A stretch of 54,845 nucleotides of DNA from Bryobacterales bacterium (GTDB lineage: Bacteria > Acidobacteriota > Terriglobia > Bryobacterales > Bryobacteraceae). Under the pieces are notes generated by a model. It saw nothing but the letters and a program-made list of their open reading frames with translations. It was not told the DNA's origin and did not search any database. The DNA lies in the NCBI GenBank assembly GCA_026129915.1, contig JAHCHD010000011.1:1-54845 (forward strand), given 5' to 3'. Shown here piece after piece: positions 41,939 through 50,912 of the stretch. The position numbers and the translations under genes are program-made. Positions within the stretch are counted from its first letter, which is position 1, and each line of letters begins with the position of its first letter.

Positions 41939-42058
41939 TGCTTTGAATTCGCCTCCTGATGATTTCAGCACAAATGCAGATGGGGCTTCCAACCCATTCA
42001 TCCTAGCGCACCGAATGGGCAGGATCCAGCAAGTGCCTGAAAAGACGGAACGCCCTTA

Positions 42059-43426
42059 TTATTTCACACTCCAGACCGGCATGCGATTCCGCCCGCTGGT
42101 TGTTAGCTGCTGGACACTTGTTCCATCCGCCAGCATCGTGTAGATCTGCGACTGGCGGCTTCGGCTGGAGCCGAACACAATTCGCCGACCATCCGGCGAA
42201 AACCATGGGTTTTCATTCTTTTCCGTGCCGTACGTCAATTGATTGTACTGCCGGCTGATGGTGTCCATGATGAAAATATTGAAATTTCCGGGCTCATATC
42301 CGCGTGACCAAGCAAATGCCATGAATTCCCCTTCAGGGTGCCAGGCTGGGTTATGTGCCTCGCCCTCGCCCGAAGTGAGCATCTCGGCATTCGCTCCGTC
42401 AATACTCATTTTGTAAATCTGAGGATTTCCCCGGCGTCCGGAAACGAACAGCACATCAGCCCCCGTTTTCGGATTGATGCGCGGAGATACCTCCACTGAT
42501 CCGGAAAACGTCAGCCGCCGCAAGCCCGCCCCGTTGATCGCCGCCGCATAAATCTGAGCACTCTTTCCATCCGCCGTCGATGCAAATAGCACTTGGCTGT
42601 TGTCCGACGTGAATTCCGGGGTCGCATTCATCGATGCCACCGGGTTGACGAACGGAAGGCGCTTTTGTGTTTCGGCGGAATAGACCATAATTCCGGGAGA
42701 CCCGTCTTTGAAGCTGGTGAATGCGAGCAAGCCGCCGTCTGGCGACACTACCGGACTGAGCGCCATCGAGTTCAAGGCGGTGAACTGGCGCTGGTCTGTG
42801 CCGTCGTAGTTCATTGTCCACACTTCATCGTTGCCACTGCGGTTGCTGACGAAATAGATACGGGTGCCGGCCATGGTCCTTGCGCCGAACTGCTTCAGAA
42901 TATCGGCAGCGAACTCGTGGGCCACATCGCGCGCGCCACCGTCATTCAAAGTCCCGAAGTACATCTTGCCAAAAACTTCTGCGTTCGCAAGGTCGTCAGC
43001 ATTTACGTTATAGAGGTAGCCGAACAGCGCCAAACGGCCGTTCTGTTCGGCTGCGTAGCCAATCACCAGCCAGTTCGCCTCTACGGGGGGCTGGCTCCAA
43101 TCTCGCAGGAAAAGCCCGTTGCCATAGCGCTGTCCGCCGCTAGGGTTCTTGAAGTCCTCACGGCGCTGGGGCACTTGCAGCGGATACATGCTCTTTGGCT
43201 TCACTTCAAATGCCCCGGACATGTCGATATCCGTGTAGAGTGTCTGGTTCAGCAGTGGCATCAGGTCGATCGCCGCACCCACCCCCTTCAGGTCGGGCAA
43301 GGCGATCTTTGGACGATCGGTTCCCCGAATAGTCCCCACAATGTCCGGCGGACGTTGGGCGACGGCGATCCCGAGGCCAACCAGAAGCAAGCAGAAAACG
43401 GCGAGAAGAATATGCTGTAGTTTCAT
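42059..43426 (-). CDS. tolB: Tol-Pal system beta-propeller protein TolB
   Basis: Periplasmic protein that binds Pal. The 455-residue protein has a signal peptide (MKLQHILLAVFCLLLVGLGIAVAQ), an N-terminal alpha/beta domain (about 30-180) and six WD40-like propeller repeats marked by SPDG/SPV-type turns (ALSPVVSPDGGLLAF, NPWFSPDGRRIVFGSSR). Its start overlaps the stop of the TonB-like gene (ATGA). Confidence 0.95.
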   Translation of the reverse strand: MKLQHILLAVFCLLLVGLGIAVAQRPPDIVGTIRGTDRPKIALPDLKGVGAAIDLMPLLNQTLYTDIDMSGAFEVKPKSMYPLQVPQRREDFKNPSGGQRYGNGLFLRDWSQPPVEANWLVIGYAAEQNGRLALFGYLYNVNADDLANAEVFGKMYFGTLNDGGARDVAHEFAADILKQFGARTMAGTRIYFVSNRSGNDEVWTMNYDGTDQRQFTALNSMALSPVVSPDGGLLAFTSFKDGSPGIMVYSAETQKRLPFVNPVASMNATPEFTSDNSQVLFASTADGKSAQIYAAAINGAGLRRLTFSGSVEVSPRINPKTGADVLFVSGRRGNPQIYKMSIDGANAEMLTSGEGEAHNPAWHPEGEFMAFAWSRGYEPGNFNIFIMDTISRQYNQLTYGTEKNENPWFSPDGRRIVFGSSRSRQSQIYTMLADGTSVQQLTTSGRNRMPVWSVK

Positions 43427-44205
43427 CGGCGGAACTCAAAGACGATTTCAACGTGGGCTTCGTTGCGTTCAAACCCGCGGGGCAACGGCGGAAATCGCCC
43501 CACGTCCTGGACCGCGCGCAGTACGGAAATATCCACGGCGGAAACTCCGCTTGCGGCGTCAATGCGAATGTTGCTGATAGAGCCGTCCCTGGCAATGGAA
43601 AAACTGGCATGGACGGCCGGAGCGGAAGTGATACTAGGCGGAATACGGTCAGTCCGCCAGTTGCGCTGCAGCAAGTCGCGCACCTGTTGCGCGTAATAGC
43701 CGAAGCGGCCGCCAAACGGAGTAGTAACTCCAACGCCGCCACCCTCTCCTCCGCTGCCTCCATAGAGGGGCGATACTACCGCGGCGCCGGTGGAACTGTA
43801 CACTTGGTTCGATGGTGTTTCCGGAGGATTCTGCCTTCGGGAGGTAGTAGTGGTGCGCGGCTTGGTCTGGCCAGAGATGCTGATCTCTGTCTCGTCCTGC
43901 GGCGGACTCTTCGTTTGGTCGCGGGGCGCCGGCTTGGGAGCCTCCGGGACCTGCGAATTGGTGTCGTTGGCAACCGGGTTGGGCCGGCCTGACCGAGCGG
44001 GAAGCGGGATTGTCTTCACAGGCGAAATTCCCACCGAACCCCCAAAGCTAGGGTTCGGATCCCCAAAGGTGTCTCGCAAGGGGCCAAAAAACTGCCATTG
44101 CGCCAGCAACACCATCGCTGCCACGCCGCCGTGCAGCAGCATCGAGTTCACGAGGGCGCCCTGAATTGGCTGTGGCCGGTCGAATACTTCGCTTTGCGTC
44201 GGCAA
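43423..44205 (-). CDS. TonB/TolA-type energy-transducing protein
   Basis: Links the TolQR motor to the outer membrane. TTG at 44205 is chosen because AAAGGAGG lies directly upstream; it gives 260 residues. One transmembrane helix near the N-terminus (LHGGVAAMVLLAQWQFF), a Pro/Thr/Gln-rich periplasmic linker, and a C-terminal TonB-type domain (RTDRIPPSITSAPAVHASFSIARDGSISNIRI). By position in the operon it does the job of TolA. The last codons overlap tolB. Confidence 0.85.
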   Translation of the reverse strand: MPTQSEVFDRPQPIQGALVNSMLLHGGVAAMVLLAQWQFFGPLRDTFGDPNPSFGGSVGISPVKTIPLPARSGRPNPVANDTNSQVPEAPKPAPRDQTKSPPQDETEISISGQTKPRTTTTSRRQNPPETPSNQVYSSTGAAVVSPLYGGSGGEGGGVGVTTPFGGRFGYYAQQVRDLLQRNWRTDRIPPSITSAPAVHASFSIARDGSISNIRIDAASGVSAVDISVLRAVQDVGRFPPLPRGFERNEAHVEIVFEFRR

Positions 44206-44302
44206 GGGCGTCCTCCTTTCCAGGTGATGCTTTCTATATTTTCCCGCGCTTTGCGCCGCTACGTAATGAATACGCGTCACGCAGCCCTGACACAGCGCAT
44301 CA

Positions 44303-44779
44303 CTAGCGGCGTCGCGGCGTTTCATCCAACGGCTGCGTCACCAGCCGGACGTTTAGTTTGCTGTCGCCCAGAGCACTTACCACTTGTGCCAAGGCTTCCC
44401 ACACTACGCTTTTGTCGGCGCGGATGTAAACCGCTTCGTCATTCGGAAACTGAGTGCGCACGCTAGCGGCCAGCTCGTTGATGTTCACTGGCTTTTCGTT
44501 CAGGTACACTTCGCCGGCCTTGCTGAGGGTCACGATCGGAAGTTCTTCCGACGTGTTGCGTACCGTGCGAACGCGCGGGACTTCCACTTCAAGCCCGAAC
44601 TCCATTACATGCGCTGTCAGCATGAAGATGATCAGCAGCACCAGCACCACATCCACCAACGGCACCACGTTCATTTCCGAAACCACGCCATTCATGCGCC
44701 GCCGGTGCCCGAACGCAGAACCGGAGAGCCGCTTGCCCGACTTTCCGTTCCCGTTGCCGTTGCTCGCGTTGATGCCCAT
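44303..44779 (-). CDS. tolR: TolR/ExbD-type proton-channel protein
   Basis: Single-pass component of the proton-driven Tol motor. The 158-residue protein has the membrane helix with the proton-binding Asp (SEMNVVPLVDVVLVLLIIFMLTA) and a periplasmic domain. The start is ATG at 44779, one base after the tolQ stop. Confidence 0.94.
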   Translation of the reverse strand: MGINASNGNGNGKSGKRLSGSAFGHRRRMNGVVSEMNVVPLVDVVLVLLIIFMLTAHVMEFGLEVEVPRVRTVRNTSEELPIVTLSKAGEVYLNEKPVNINELAASVRTQFPNDEAVYIRADKSVVWEALAQVVSALGDSKLNVRLVTQPLDETPRRR

Positions 44780-44780
44780 G

Positions 44781-45521
44781 CTAGCCCTCGAAGGTTCTCT
44801 CGGCGAGGTTCATGAACTCGAGTGCGAAGTCATCCAGACGCGCCCCGATCTGCTGTAGTTGTGCCCCGAAGTGATTGTAGGCGACCGCTGCCGGAATCGC
44901 AGCACCCAAGCCGAGCGCGGTAGCCACCAGCGCTTCTGAGATGCCTGGCGCCACGAACCGTAAGCTTGCGCTGCCTGCCGCAGCCAAGCCCTGGAATGCA
45001 TTGATGATGCCCCAAACCGTGCCGAACAACCCGATGAACGGACACACCGAGGCAGTGGTCGCCAGCCAGTTCAGGTTCTTTTCCATTCGACCGAGTTCCG
45101 CGTTGATGCCCAGCATCAGGCTTCGTTCCATCGCCGTCGTGTTGGAGATGGTCCCCTTGGCACGCGCTTGCCGGGCCACTTCGTCGTAGCCAAATTCGAA
45201 GACCGTCACCACCGGAGCCGGGCGAAACTGTTCGCTGGCCATTGCCATCGCCTCCAGCCCTGGTGACTTTCGAAAGGCTCGCAGAAACCGGTCATTGGCG
45301 CCGGCAACCGTTCGCATTTCCTTCCACTTATTAAAGATGATCGTCCATGAAAGAATGGAAAAGATCAAAAGAATCGCGTCGACGGTAAGCGCCAGCGGAC
45401 TGGCGGACAAGACGAGTTCCAGCAGGCCTTTTTGCGGCAATTCCGCTAGTGTTTCTGGGGGTGGCAGTGCTTCCGACACTACCTGTCCGGATTGAAAGAA
45501 GAAAGCGAATGGTGTGGTCAC
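44781..45521 (-). CDS. tolQ: TolQ/ExbB-type proton-channel protein
   Basis: Three-helix proton-channel subunit of the Tol motor. The 246-residue protein has a first helix (LALTVDAILLIFSILSWTIIFNKW), a cytoplasmic loop, and the conserved region FIGLFGTVWGIINAFQGLAAAGSASLRFVAPGISEALVATALGLGAAIPAA in pieces. Start is GTG at 45521. First gene of the tol operon, divergent from lpxI. Confidence 0.95.
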   Translation of the reverse strand: MTTPFAFFFQSGQVVSEALPPPETLAELPQKGLLELVLSASPLALTVDAILLIFSILSWTIIFNKWKEMRTVAGANDRFLRAFRKSPGLEAMAMASEQFRPAPVVTVFEFGYDEVARQARAKGTISNTTAMERSLMLGINAELGRMEKNLNWLATTASVCPFIGLFGTVWGIINAFQGLAAAGSASLRFVAPGISEALVATALGLGAAIPAAVAYNHFGAQLQQIGARLDDFALEFMNLAERTFEG

Positions 45522-45789
45522 GCTCTACGGGCCACCTTTCCTACTCATTTAGCATAAAACCAAATCAGGGGAAAATGGTTTTACAATCGGACAACGTGCC
45601 CAGTTTCTGGCATGTCCTCAGCCAAAGCTTTGAAGACATCCGCAGGACACAGGCTGCCGCTGCCTGCACGAACGATCCCACTAGTATGACGCGCCAGCCC
45701 AGCCAAAAGTCGGTAGACTCCCTCGACGAGTGGGAGCCGGGCACCGTTGGACCGCCCATGCGTGTGCACCTGAGCCGGGGTGTGTGCTC

Positions 45790-46617
45790 ATGAAGTTTGG
45801 ACTGATTGCCGGCAATGGCGCGTTTCCCGTACTTGCACTGCAGGCCGCGCGCGAAGCGGGCGACGAGGCGATCGCCTTCGCGATTCGGGAGGAAGCCTCG
45901 CCGGAAGTGGAGCAGTTTGCCACCCGCACTCACTGGATTTCGCTCGGCCAGCTCGGCAAACTCATCCGGCTCTGTCATGAGGAGGGGGTCAAGCAATTGA
46001 TGATGGCCGGTCAGGTGAAGCACGGCCAGATCTTCACGCGCATCCGCCCTGACTGGAAAATGGTGCGCGTTCTCGCCTCCCTGGCCCACCAGAACACCGA
46101 TTCCCTGATCGGTGGCGTCGTGGCGGCGCTCCGGGACGAAGGCATCGAACTTGTCGATTCCACATTGCTGCTGAAACCGATGCTGGCCACGGAGGGCGTG
46201 ATGACCCGGCGAGCGCCCACGCGCGAAGAGCAGCGCGATATCGACTACGGCCACCGTATCGCCTCAGCTATCTCCGGCGTGGACGTTGGCCAGAGCGTGG
46301 CGATCTGTGAGCGTGCGTGCGTGGCCCTGGAAGCCATGGAGGGCACCGACGCCATGCTGCGGCGCGCCGCTAGTCTCGTCGATGGCCGCCCCCTTTGCTT
46401 GGTGAAGGGCTCCCGGCGTCGTAAGCACCTGCTGTTTGATGTGCCAGTGTTAGGGCTAAAGTCTCTTTCTGTGCTGGCGGAAACACGCACGCTCGCCATT
46501 GCTGTGGACGCCGATCATACCTTGCTGCTTGAGAAGGTCAGTTTCTTGCGAGAGCTCGATCAACTAGGCGTGACGCTTGTTGGCCTGCCGATTGCCAGAG
46601 ACGCGCAAAGTGAATGA
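45790..46617 (+). CDS. lpxI: UDP-2,3-diacylglucosamine pyrophosphatase LpxI
   Basis: Cleaves UDP-2,3-diacylglucosamine to lipid X in lipid A synthesis, in place of LpxH. The 275-residue protein begins with the family signature MKFGLIAGNGAFPVLALQAAREAG, and has MAGQVKHGQIF, DTLLRALADELE-like SLIGGVVAALRDEGIELVDSTLLL and the C-terminal AETRTLAIAVDADHTLLLEK. ATG at 45790 is the only start that keeps this N-terminus. Its presence shows that a lipid A-type outer membrane is made. Confidence 0.92.
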   Translation: MKFGLIAGNGAFPVLALQAAREAGDEAIAFAIREEASPEVEQFATRTHWISLGQLGKLIRLCHEEGVKQLMMAGQVKHGQIFTRIRPDWKMVRVLASLAHQNTDSLIGGVVAALRDEGIELVDSTLLLKPMLATEGVMTRRAPTREEQRDIDYGHRIASAISGVDVGQSVAICERACVALEAMEGTDAMLRRAASLVDGRPLCLVKGSRRRKHLLFDVPVLGLKSLSVLAETRTLAIAVDADHTLLLEKVSFLRELDQLGVTLVGLPIARDAQSE

Positions 46618-46714
46618 CCCTTAGGGAGTTCGGCGCAATTAGCAGGGTGGCTAATGTGAACTCCGCTTTAGTACGTTAAAGCAGGGCTGCGTGCTTGTCG
46701 ATACGATATTTGAC

Positions 46715-47470
46715 ATGAAAACGGGGCCCAGGGATCACGATCAACGCAAAAGCCAACCTCGCGGCCAAGGACAGCATGCCACGGCAGGCTCCCCGCCAGT
46801 GAAGAACCCGGCCGATCGGCGGCTGACTCCTCCGGGAACTCCAATTCAGCAGAATACTCAACCTGGGGAGAAACAGGGCATCACACAGCAGGATGCGGTT
46901 GCATTGGTGAAGGCCAGTGGGCAGCCAGACTCCGCAGTGCCTCCGCGGCTCTCGCGCGTGCTTTGCTCTGAACTCATTGAGATCGAGTGGAAGGGTTTCG
47001 ACGGTTCCACGGAAACTGGCGTCGCGAATTTAGAGGAAATCTGGCGTTCGGGCGCAACCCTGGATGCAGACCGCCCATTGCCCGAAGGGAACCCGCTCAT
47101 AATCCGCCGCGGCGCCACGGAGCTGAACGCCCGCGTAATCTATTGCCAGCAGAACCTCACGGGCTTCAATGTGGGCGTCCAATTCATTGGAGAATCCGAA
47201 TGGGGTCCATCTTTGTTCCTCCCTGCGCACGCTGTCGAGTTGGGCGCACTCGGCAAGGAGCCTCCTTCTGGAGAAGAGCTTGAAGCCCACTTCGTCGATG
47301 ATGACACCCCATCCGCGAACGCATCCACCGGGCTGACTAGCATTCCGATTGCCACCGGTCACGAGAAAGGTGTCGTGCGCTCATTTGCGTTGGAGAGTCT
47401 CGCTCCACTAATTGCTCGTGGTTCTCTGATGGCTCTCTACGGCAGAATGATCGCAAAACAGCCCGGATAG
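46715..47470 (+). CDS. PilZ-like domain protein
   Basis: The roughly 251-residue protein has a Pro/Gln-rich polar N-terminus (about 70 residues) and then a beta-barrel like that of PilZ domains (VLCSELIEIEWKGFDGSTETGVANLEEIWRSGATLDADRPL, NARVIYCQQNLTGFNVGVQFIGE). The c-di-GMP binding motifs (RxxxR and D/NxSxxG) are not clear, so it may not bind the nucleotide. ATG at 46715 or GTG at 46691 are both possible. The C-terminal 90 residues are not recognised. Confidence 0.6.
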   Translation: MKTGPRDHDQRKSQPRGQGQHATAGSPPVKNPADRRLTPPGTPIQQNTQPGEKQGITQQDAVALVKASGQPDSAVPPRLSRVLCSELIEIEWKGFDGSTETGVANLEEIWRSGATLDADRPLPEGNPLIIRRGATELNARVIYCQQNLTGFNVGVQFIGESEWGPSLFLPAHAVELGALGKEPPSGEELEAHFVDDDTPSANASTGLTSIPIATGHEKGVVRSFALESLAPLIARGSLMALYGRMIAKQPG

Positions 47471-47602
47471 CCCTCGCTCGCTCTCCCCTTACGCTTGTAT
47501 CTATCACTGCCGCACGAGGTGAAATTATTTCGAAACACCGCCTGATTACCCTGAGTGAAGGTTGCACCGGACGATCCGGTTACACTGAGAACTCAGGTCT
47601 TG

Positions 47603-50431
47603 ATGATGGTTTCCCGTGTTTTTCTCCCCCCTTGCTACTCGGATCACTTCCGAAGAGGTCGCCAAGCGCTAGACTCGTGTTGGTTGCTCTTCGCAATCGC
47701 TTTGGTCTTCGTCGGAGCCGCCTGGGCTGCCGAGCGAGAAGGGCGGGTGATTGACCCTGACGGCAACCCGGTTGCAGGAGCAAGCATCACTTTGCAGACA
47801 GCTTCTGGATTCTCCCTGGCGCGCACCCAAAGTGACGACGAAGGTAAGTTTCGCCTATCTGACACCAGCGTCCAGGTTGCCGCGCGCCTAACAGTTCGCG
47901 CTCCCGGCTTCTCCGTCACGGAACGCATCCTGCAATCGGCCACGCAAACGGGCGACCTGAGGCTAATTCAGTTGCAGGTGGCTCCTCTGCCCCAATCCAT
48001 TACAGTGACAGCGATACGCGGGCAGTTGGTGGAGGCTGCGGACGCAGCGGCCGTCGTATCGGTGGTGGAACTGCAGGACGAAAAACGCGGTCCTCTCCCC
48101 ACTATTGGCAACGCGCTGGAGGGCCAGACAGGTATCCTTGTCCAGCAAACAACCGCAGGCCATGTGTCCCCTTTCCTGCGCGGTCTCACGGGTTACCAGG
48201 TGTTGAATCTTGTGGATGGTATCCGTTTCAATAACTCCACATTTCGGTCTGGCCCGAACCAGTATCTGGCTTTCATCGAGCCGAGCCAGGCAGAAACCAT
48301 CGAAGCGATGCTTGGGCCATCCAGCACGCAGTATGGTAGCGATTCAATGGGGGGGGCCATTAATGTTCTCAGTCGACGGGCGCGCTTTGCGGCCGATCCG
48401 GGGTGGGAATGGCATGGGGATGCGCAGGCCATGGGCGCAAGTGCGGATGCCTCTGGCTATCTGAGTGGCCAGGTAAGTGCGGGCTCAGCGCGGCAGAGTG
48501 TGCTCGCGGGTGGCGCTGCGCGCAAGCTCAACGATCTGCGGGCAGGGCGCGGCGAGGATTCGCGCAATGTATACACCCGTTTCTTCGGCATGGACGCCAG
48601 CCAAGTCCGTGATCTGGTGGGCAACCGTCTTCAAGACTCTGGTTTTCAGCAGTTCGGCTTTCATTCCCGCTATGCCGCGAGACTTTCTGATCAGCAGGAT
48701 GTTTCTTTCTGGTACCAGCGTGGGGAGATGCAGAATGTCCGTGGCTACAAGGACCTGCTAGGCGGGCGCGGACGGATGATCCAGGAGTTCGCTCCTCAGG
48801 TGCTGGACTTCCTCTACGGCCGTTACGAAAAGCGTCGCCTCGGCTTTCTGGATGCGATAACGGGCACTGTCTCGCTGAATCGCCAGCAGGACGGCTCGCG
48901 AGTGCAGACCTTGCGCGATACCGGCAACATCACCGAAGATGAATCCGCCGTACGCATGATGGGCTACGCTGGGCAGGCTACCACGCATGTCGGCAGCCGC
49001 CACACCATTGTCTTCGGTGGCGAGTTCTACGACGAGGCCATTGAGTCCGCTCGCATCAACCGCAACCCGATCACTGGAACTGGCAGTGTCGCACGCGGAC
49101 TCTATCCAAACGGAAGCACCTATCGCACCACGGGGCTGTTTGCGCAGGACCGCGTGGAGTTGTGGCGTGACCGCCTCAGTATTCTGGGCGGTGTGCGGTT
49201 CACACGAATTGGTGTGCATACCTTCGCGAATCGCAATTTGGCTCCAAACGGCCAGAGCCTCGGAGTCGCGGATTCCAGCGAGATCTTTCGCGACGTCACC
49301 TGGAACGCTTCCGTCACTCTGCGTGCAACGTCCTGGCTCCGATTCCACGCCCTGGCCGGGAGAGGCGTCCGCGCGCCCAATATGATTCACTTGGGCGCGT
49401 TGGGCCTTAACGATCTTGGCTACGAGATTCCCATCTCACAAGCCCTCAGCGCAGGCGCATTGCTTAGCACTAGCGGCGCGGACTCTGCACTGTCCCAAGG
49501 CCGAAACGCTGAGGCATTGCGCGCGGAGTCCGTCCAGAACTACGAGACCGGCTTGCAACTCGGCGGTGGCAAATGGGTGGCGCGCGTCCAGGCATTTCTG
49601 TCTGAACTCGACGACCCCATTGTGCGCCGAACCCTGTTATTCCCAACAGCTAGTGTCCCGGCTGCCCTTGCGGGTGTTCCCGTCAGCGCCAATACGCCTA
49701 CTCCAACCCAGGCAGCGCAGGGCGTCGTCACGGTTTCTACGCCTTTTGACCCCCAAGCCGTGAAAGCTTTCGTAAACGACGGCGCTTCACGCTACAACGG
49801 ATTTGAAAGTTCCTTCGCCGCCCGGCTTCACCCGCGCTGGCGATTCGACGCCAACTACTCTTTCATTGCCGGCAGAGATCTCAACCCAAACCGTAACATC
49901 CGCCGCCTGCCCCCGCAGATGGCCCGCATCGCACTACTGTATGTGCCTACCGGTCGTCGTCCGTGGCTACAGGTGGTCGGCCGAATGGCTGGCGCGCAGC
50001 GACTCCTGAGCGGGGGCGACCTTGATGACGAACGCATCGGTGCGTCGCGACGTCGTATTGATATCGCGGACTTCTTCCGAGGCTCCCGGAACGCTTCGCT
50101 GCTGACAGCGGGACCGGATGGCCTACCCGGTACGGGCGATGACGTCTTCGCGCCAACAGGGGAAACCCTGCTCCAGATTCAGAACCGCGTGCTGCCCATA
50201 GGGGCCACTATCTATGGCGTCACCGTCCTTAACGATTCCACTCGTGTGCCCCTCTACCTAACCACTCAAGGCTGGTTTGCGTTAGACGTCCAGGGTGGCA
50301 TGCCACTCAGCGAACGATGGCAGTTGACCTTCGGCGTTCAGAATCTCTTCGATCGCAACTATCGCCATCACGGTTCTGGCGTCGACATGCCGGGCGTAAA
50401 CGGGTATGCCGGACTGCGCTTCACCTGGTAG
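47603..50431 (+). CDS. TonB-dependent receptor with carboxypeptidase-regulatory-like domain
   Basis: The 942-residue protein has a signal segment (DSCWLLFAIALVFVGAAWAAE), a carboxypeptidase-regulatory-like domain (about 40-125), a plug with ITVTAIRG, LRGLTGYQVLNLVDGIRFNNS and YGSDSMGGAINVLSRR, and a barrel ending in aromatic Trp (GYAGLRFTW). The plug and the closing NLFDRNYRHHGSGVD are of the siderophore/heme type rather than the Oar type. GTG at 47555 is an earlier in-frame start; ATG at 47603 has a better context. The ligand is not known. Confidence 0.9.
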   Translation: MMVSRVFLPPCYSDHFRRGRQALDSCWLLFAIALVFVGAAWAAEREGRVIDPDGNPVAGASITLQTASGFSLARTQSDDEGKFRLSDTSVQVAARLTVRAPGFSVTERILQSATQTGDLRLIQLQVAPLPQSITVTAIRGQLVEAADAAAVVSVVELQDEKRGPLPTIGNALEGQTGILVQQTTAGHVSPFLRGLTGYQVLNLVDGIRFNNSTFRSGPNQYLAFIEPSQAETIEAMLGPSSTQYGSDSMGGAINVLSRRARFAADPGWEWHGDAQAMGASADASGYLSGQVSAGSARQSVLAGGAARKLNDLRAGRGEDSRNVYTRFFGMDASQVRDLVGNRLQDSGFQQFGFHSRYAARLSDQQDVSFWYQRGEMQNVRGYKDLLGGRGRMIQEFAPQVLDFLYGRYEKRRLGFLDAITGTVSLNRQQDGSRVQTLRDTGNITEDESAVRMMGYAGQATTHVGSRHTIVFGGEFYDEAIESARINRNPITGTGSVARGLYPNGSTYRTTGLFAQDRVELWRDRLSILGGVRFTRIGVHTFANRNLAPNGQSLGVADSSEIFRDVTWNASVTLRATSWLRFHALAGRGVRAPNMIHLGALGLNDLGYEIPISQALSAGALLSTSGADSALSQGRNAEALRAESVQNYETGLQLGGGKWVARVQAFLSELDDPIVRRTLLFPTASVPAALAGVPVSANTPTPTQAAQGVVTVSTPFDPQAVKAFVNDGASRYNGFESSFAARLHPRWRFDANYSFIAGRDLNPNRNIRRLPPQMARIALLYVPTGRRPWLQVVGRMAGAQRLLSGGDLDDERIGASRRRIDIADFFRGSRNASLLTAGPDGLPGTGDDVFAPTGETLLQIQNRVLPIGATIYGVTVLNDSTRVPLYLTTQGWFALDVQGGMPLSERWQLTFGVQNLFDRNYRHHGSGVDMPGVNGYAGLRFTW

Positions 50432-50530
50432 CATCACTGCCAGACGTGCCCCCCCAACCGCGTCGCGTCCGACCTTCCCGGGTGCGAGTTTTACCTTCTC
50501 GAAACCTTTTGCGTTTTCTCTATTGAGGGT

Positions 50531-50788
50531 ATGTTGTACGCTGTGCGCGATGCCGCCTACCGTAGCGCGTACCTCTGGTTCAGTGGCCTTGTGCTATCTG
50601 GGAACCTCTACGCCAACGTAGCCACATCGAAGCGTCTGGCGCCGTATCTCTGGATGCCCGCTGAAGCAACGGAATGGCAGCTTACATGCGGAACTCTGGT
50701 GTTTCTCTGCGCCACTCTGCCGCAGGCATTTATTGCGTGGCGCGAACCGGACTTCCCCGAAGAGTTTGCGATCGACCGCGCCGCCTGA
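50531..50788 (+). CDS. Small membrane protein
   Basis: An 85-residue protein with two hydrophobic segments (YLWFSGLVLSGNLYANVA and LTCGTLVFLCATLPQAFIAW) between the receptor and the peptidase. GAGGGT lies very close to the ATG (two to three bases), so the ribosome site is poor. No family is recognised. It lies on the strand of its neighbours. Confidence 0.4.
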   Translation: MLYAVRDAAYRSAYLWFSGLVLSGNLYANVATSKRLAPYLWMPAEATEWQLTCGTLVFLCATLPQAFIAWREPDFPEEFAIDRAA

Positions 50789-50912
50789 CCTCCTACCTCT
50801 GTTTCCTTGCCACCGCCCGTGCCCAAAGCTCTGCGAGGGGCGCGTGCGGATTGCTATGCTGACTGCAGCAATCCACGCTCGATCGCCAAACCTCCTTTTG
50901 GAATCAATCGGT

